A stretch of DNA of 64,000 nucleotides, from the NCBI GenBank assembly GCA_041687255.1, contig JAWLCL010000021.1:1-64000 (forward strand), in the 5' to 3' direction. Below are positions 62,807 through 64,000 of this stretch, in pieces (position 1 is the stretch's first letter; each line of letters begins with the position of its first letter). The DNA is from Mariniphaga sp041687255. GTDB lineage: Bacteria; Bacteroidota; Bacteroidia; Bacteroidales; Prolixibacteraceae. The notes below the pieces were generated by a model. It ran no database searches. It was not told the origin of the DNA and worked only from the letters and a program-made list of their open reading frames with translations. A program made the position numbers and the translations under genes.

Positions 62807-64000
62807 TTACCTCAACCCACTCCGTTCCAGCAATGCATCGATGGTAGGTTCCTGGCCACGGAAGCGTTTGTATAGTACCATAGGGTGTTCGGTTCCTCCT
62901 TTTTCAAGAATTTGTTTTCTGAATGACTGAGCCACTTCCCTGTTGTACAATCCTTTTTTCTTAAACAGGCTGAATGCATCGGCATCGAGTACCTGGGCCC
63001 ACTGATATCCGTAATAAATGGCGGCAAAATCTCCGGAGAAGATATGCTGGAATTGGGTGCTTGTTGCTACCTGGTCAACAACCGGGAACAGCTGTGTCTT
63101 TTTCAATGCTTCTTCCTCAAACTGTTTTACATCGCCGTCAAATGGTTTCCTTAGCGTGTGCCAGGCCATATCGAGCAAGCCTCTGCCCAGCATCCAAACA
63201 GTATATTCACCTGCCTGAAAATTTTCAGATGCTTTAATTTTTTCCATCAGTCCAGCCGGAATGGGTTCTTCGGTTTCGTAATGGCGGGCAAAGCGGTCGA
63301 GAAACTCTTTTTCAACTGCCCAGTTCTCCATTAATTGAGAAGGAAGTTCAACAAAATCCAGTAGGACATTTGCTCCCGAAAGGCCTGGATAAGTAGTATT
63401 GCCAAACATAGCGTGCAGGGCATGTCCGAATTCGTGCATAAAAAGTTTCATATCATTAAATGAAAGAAGAGCAGGCCTGGTTTCGGTCGGCCTGGTAAAG
63501 TTCATAACAATGGTAATGTGCGGTCTTGAATTTCTGCCGTCTTCTTTCCACTGTCTTTTGAAATAGCTCATCCAGGCACCTCCACGCTTACCGGGGCGCG
63601 GGTGAAAATCTGCATACAGTACCGCTAAAAACGAACCGTCATTATCGAAAACTTCATATGGAATGACTTCTTCATGGTAAACCGGTATTTCCCTGTTTTC
63701 ATTGAAGATGATACCATAGAGCTCTGTAGCAAGTCCAAAAACTCCATCGATAACGTTATTCAACTCAAAATAAGGTTTTAGCATTTCATCATTTATACCG
63801 AACTTTTCTTTTTTCAGCTTTTCGCTGTAATAAGACCTGTCCCATGGCATAATTTCTTCTGAGAACCCGGTTTTTTCTGCAAAATTCTGAATCTCTTCCA
63901 AGTCATTCTCAGCAATATTAATAACAGCATCAAACAAATCGTCCAGCAATTTATAAACACTCTCCGGATTCATGGCCATACGACGTTCCAGAGCATATTC
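62807..64000 (-). CDS. M3-family oligopeptidase, second tandem copy, cut by window edge
   Basis: The 3' end of a second M3 gene. The reading frame is still open at 64000, encoding EYALERRMAMNPES, which aligns with residues 301-314 of the downstream paralogue, so the first 300 or so residues lie outside the window. Met at 63979 is internal. HEFGH is conserved. Divergence from the first copy is modest and concentrated in surface-like positions, so both copies appear functional. The preceding sequence and start cannot be seen. Confidence 0.93.
   Translation of the reverse strand, partial: EYALERRMAMNPESVYKLLDDLFDAVINIAENDLEEIQNFAEKTGFSEEIMPWDRSYYSEKLKKEKFGINDEMLKPYFELNNVIDGVFGLATELYGIIFNENREIPVYHEEVIPYEVFDNDGSFLAVLYADFHPRPGKRGGAWMSYFKRQWKEDGRNSRPHITIVMNFTRPTETRPALLSFNDMKLFMHEFGHALHAMFGNTTYPGLSGANVLLDFVELPSQLMENWAVEKEFLDRFARHYETEEPIPAGLMEKIKASENFQAGEYTVWMLGRGLLDMAWHTLRKPFDGDVKQFEEEALKKTQLFPVVDQVATSTQFQHIFSGDFAAIYYGYQWAQVLDADAFSLFKKKGLYNREVAQSFRKQILEKGGTEHPMVLYKRFRGQEPTIDALLERSGLR

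Noticed and set aside
1..64000. CRISPR array, tRNA, rRNA, integrase or complete insertion sequence
   Set aside because: No regularly spaced direct repeats, cloverleaf-type ends, transposase or recombinase open frame were seen on either strand by eye. A dedicated scan could still find a degenerate element.

Overview
The window looks like a chromosomal segment from a Bacteroidetes (Bacteroidota) bacterium, probably an environmental or marine member of the Marinilabiliales/Prolixibacteraceae type. This is inferred from a FISUMP-domain lipoprotein, a sulfatase-GH78 fusion beside polysaccharide lyases, many short-lipobox lipoproteins, a TAnnTTTG-type promoter and a general affinity of the proteins to that phylum. 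No tRNA, rRNA, CRISPR array or complete insertion sequence was seen. The central metabolism genes appear to be vertically inherited. The left end (1-9.2 kb) is an accessory defence block.

Layout. (1) 0.1-9.2 kb: a large AT-rich STAND/NACHT-like NTPase whose 5' end is broken or missing, convergent with a complete type I restriction-modification operon (hsdR-hsdM-hsdS, minus strand). (2) 9.4-20.9 kb: a FISUMP lipoprotein; two tandem copies of a small-protein module, each with a sigma54-like promoter and a near-perfect palindromic terminator; a DUF6064-like membrane protein; a triple-PAS histidine kinase; a repeat-containing spacer; a lone receiver protein; an NTF2-like/beta-lactamase fusion; a TolB-like propeller lipoprotein; and two uncharacterised proteins. 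(3) 21.2-28.1 kb: a three-gene minus-strand operon for a sulfated, rhamnose- and uronate-containing polysaccharide, plausibly ulvan: a heparinase II/III-type lyase, a BNR_4 propeller protein and a bimodular sulfatase-alpha-L-rhamnosidase.

(4) 28.3-38.2 kb: short-chain acyl metabolism. ptb and buk lie on the minus strand. On the plus strand follow acetyl-CoA synthetase, an OFA-family monocarboxylate transporter, an ADP-forming acyl-CoA ligase fused to a GNAT domain (Pat-like) and a sirtuin. Together these suggest control of acetyl-CoA synthetase by reversible lysine acetylation. (5) 38.2-41.2 kb: a BamA/TamA-like outer membrane protein, a TonB-like protein and a candidate small RNA. (6) 41.6-47.8 kb: an oxidative TCA operon of aconitase, NADP-type isocitrate dehydrogenase, a second isocitrate dehydrogenase with NAD-type cofactor residues, and citrate synthase.

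(7) 48-53 kb: an MscS channel, a short-chain dehydrogenase and a run of three GNAT proteins with a GyrI-like protein. (8) 53.1-64 kb: a minus-strand peptidase region with two M1 metallopeptidase copies (one frameshifted) flanking an exported flavin amine oxidase-ScyD-like pair, and two tandem M3 oligopeptidases, the second running off the right edge. Most novelty lies in the duplicated sigma54-like small-protein modules, the acetylation cluster, the dual-cofactor isocitrate dehydrogenase pair and the recent peptidase duplications.
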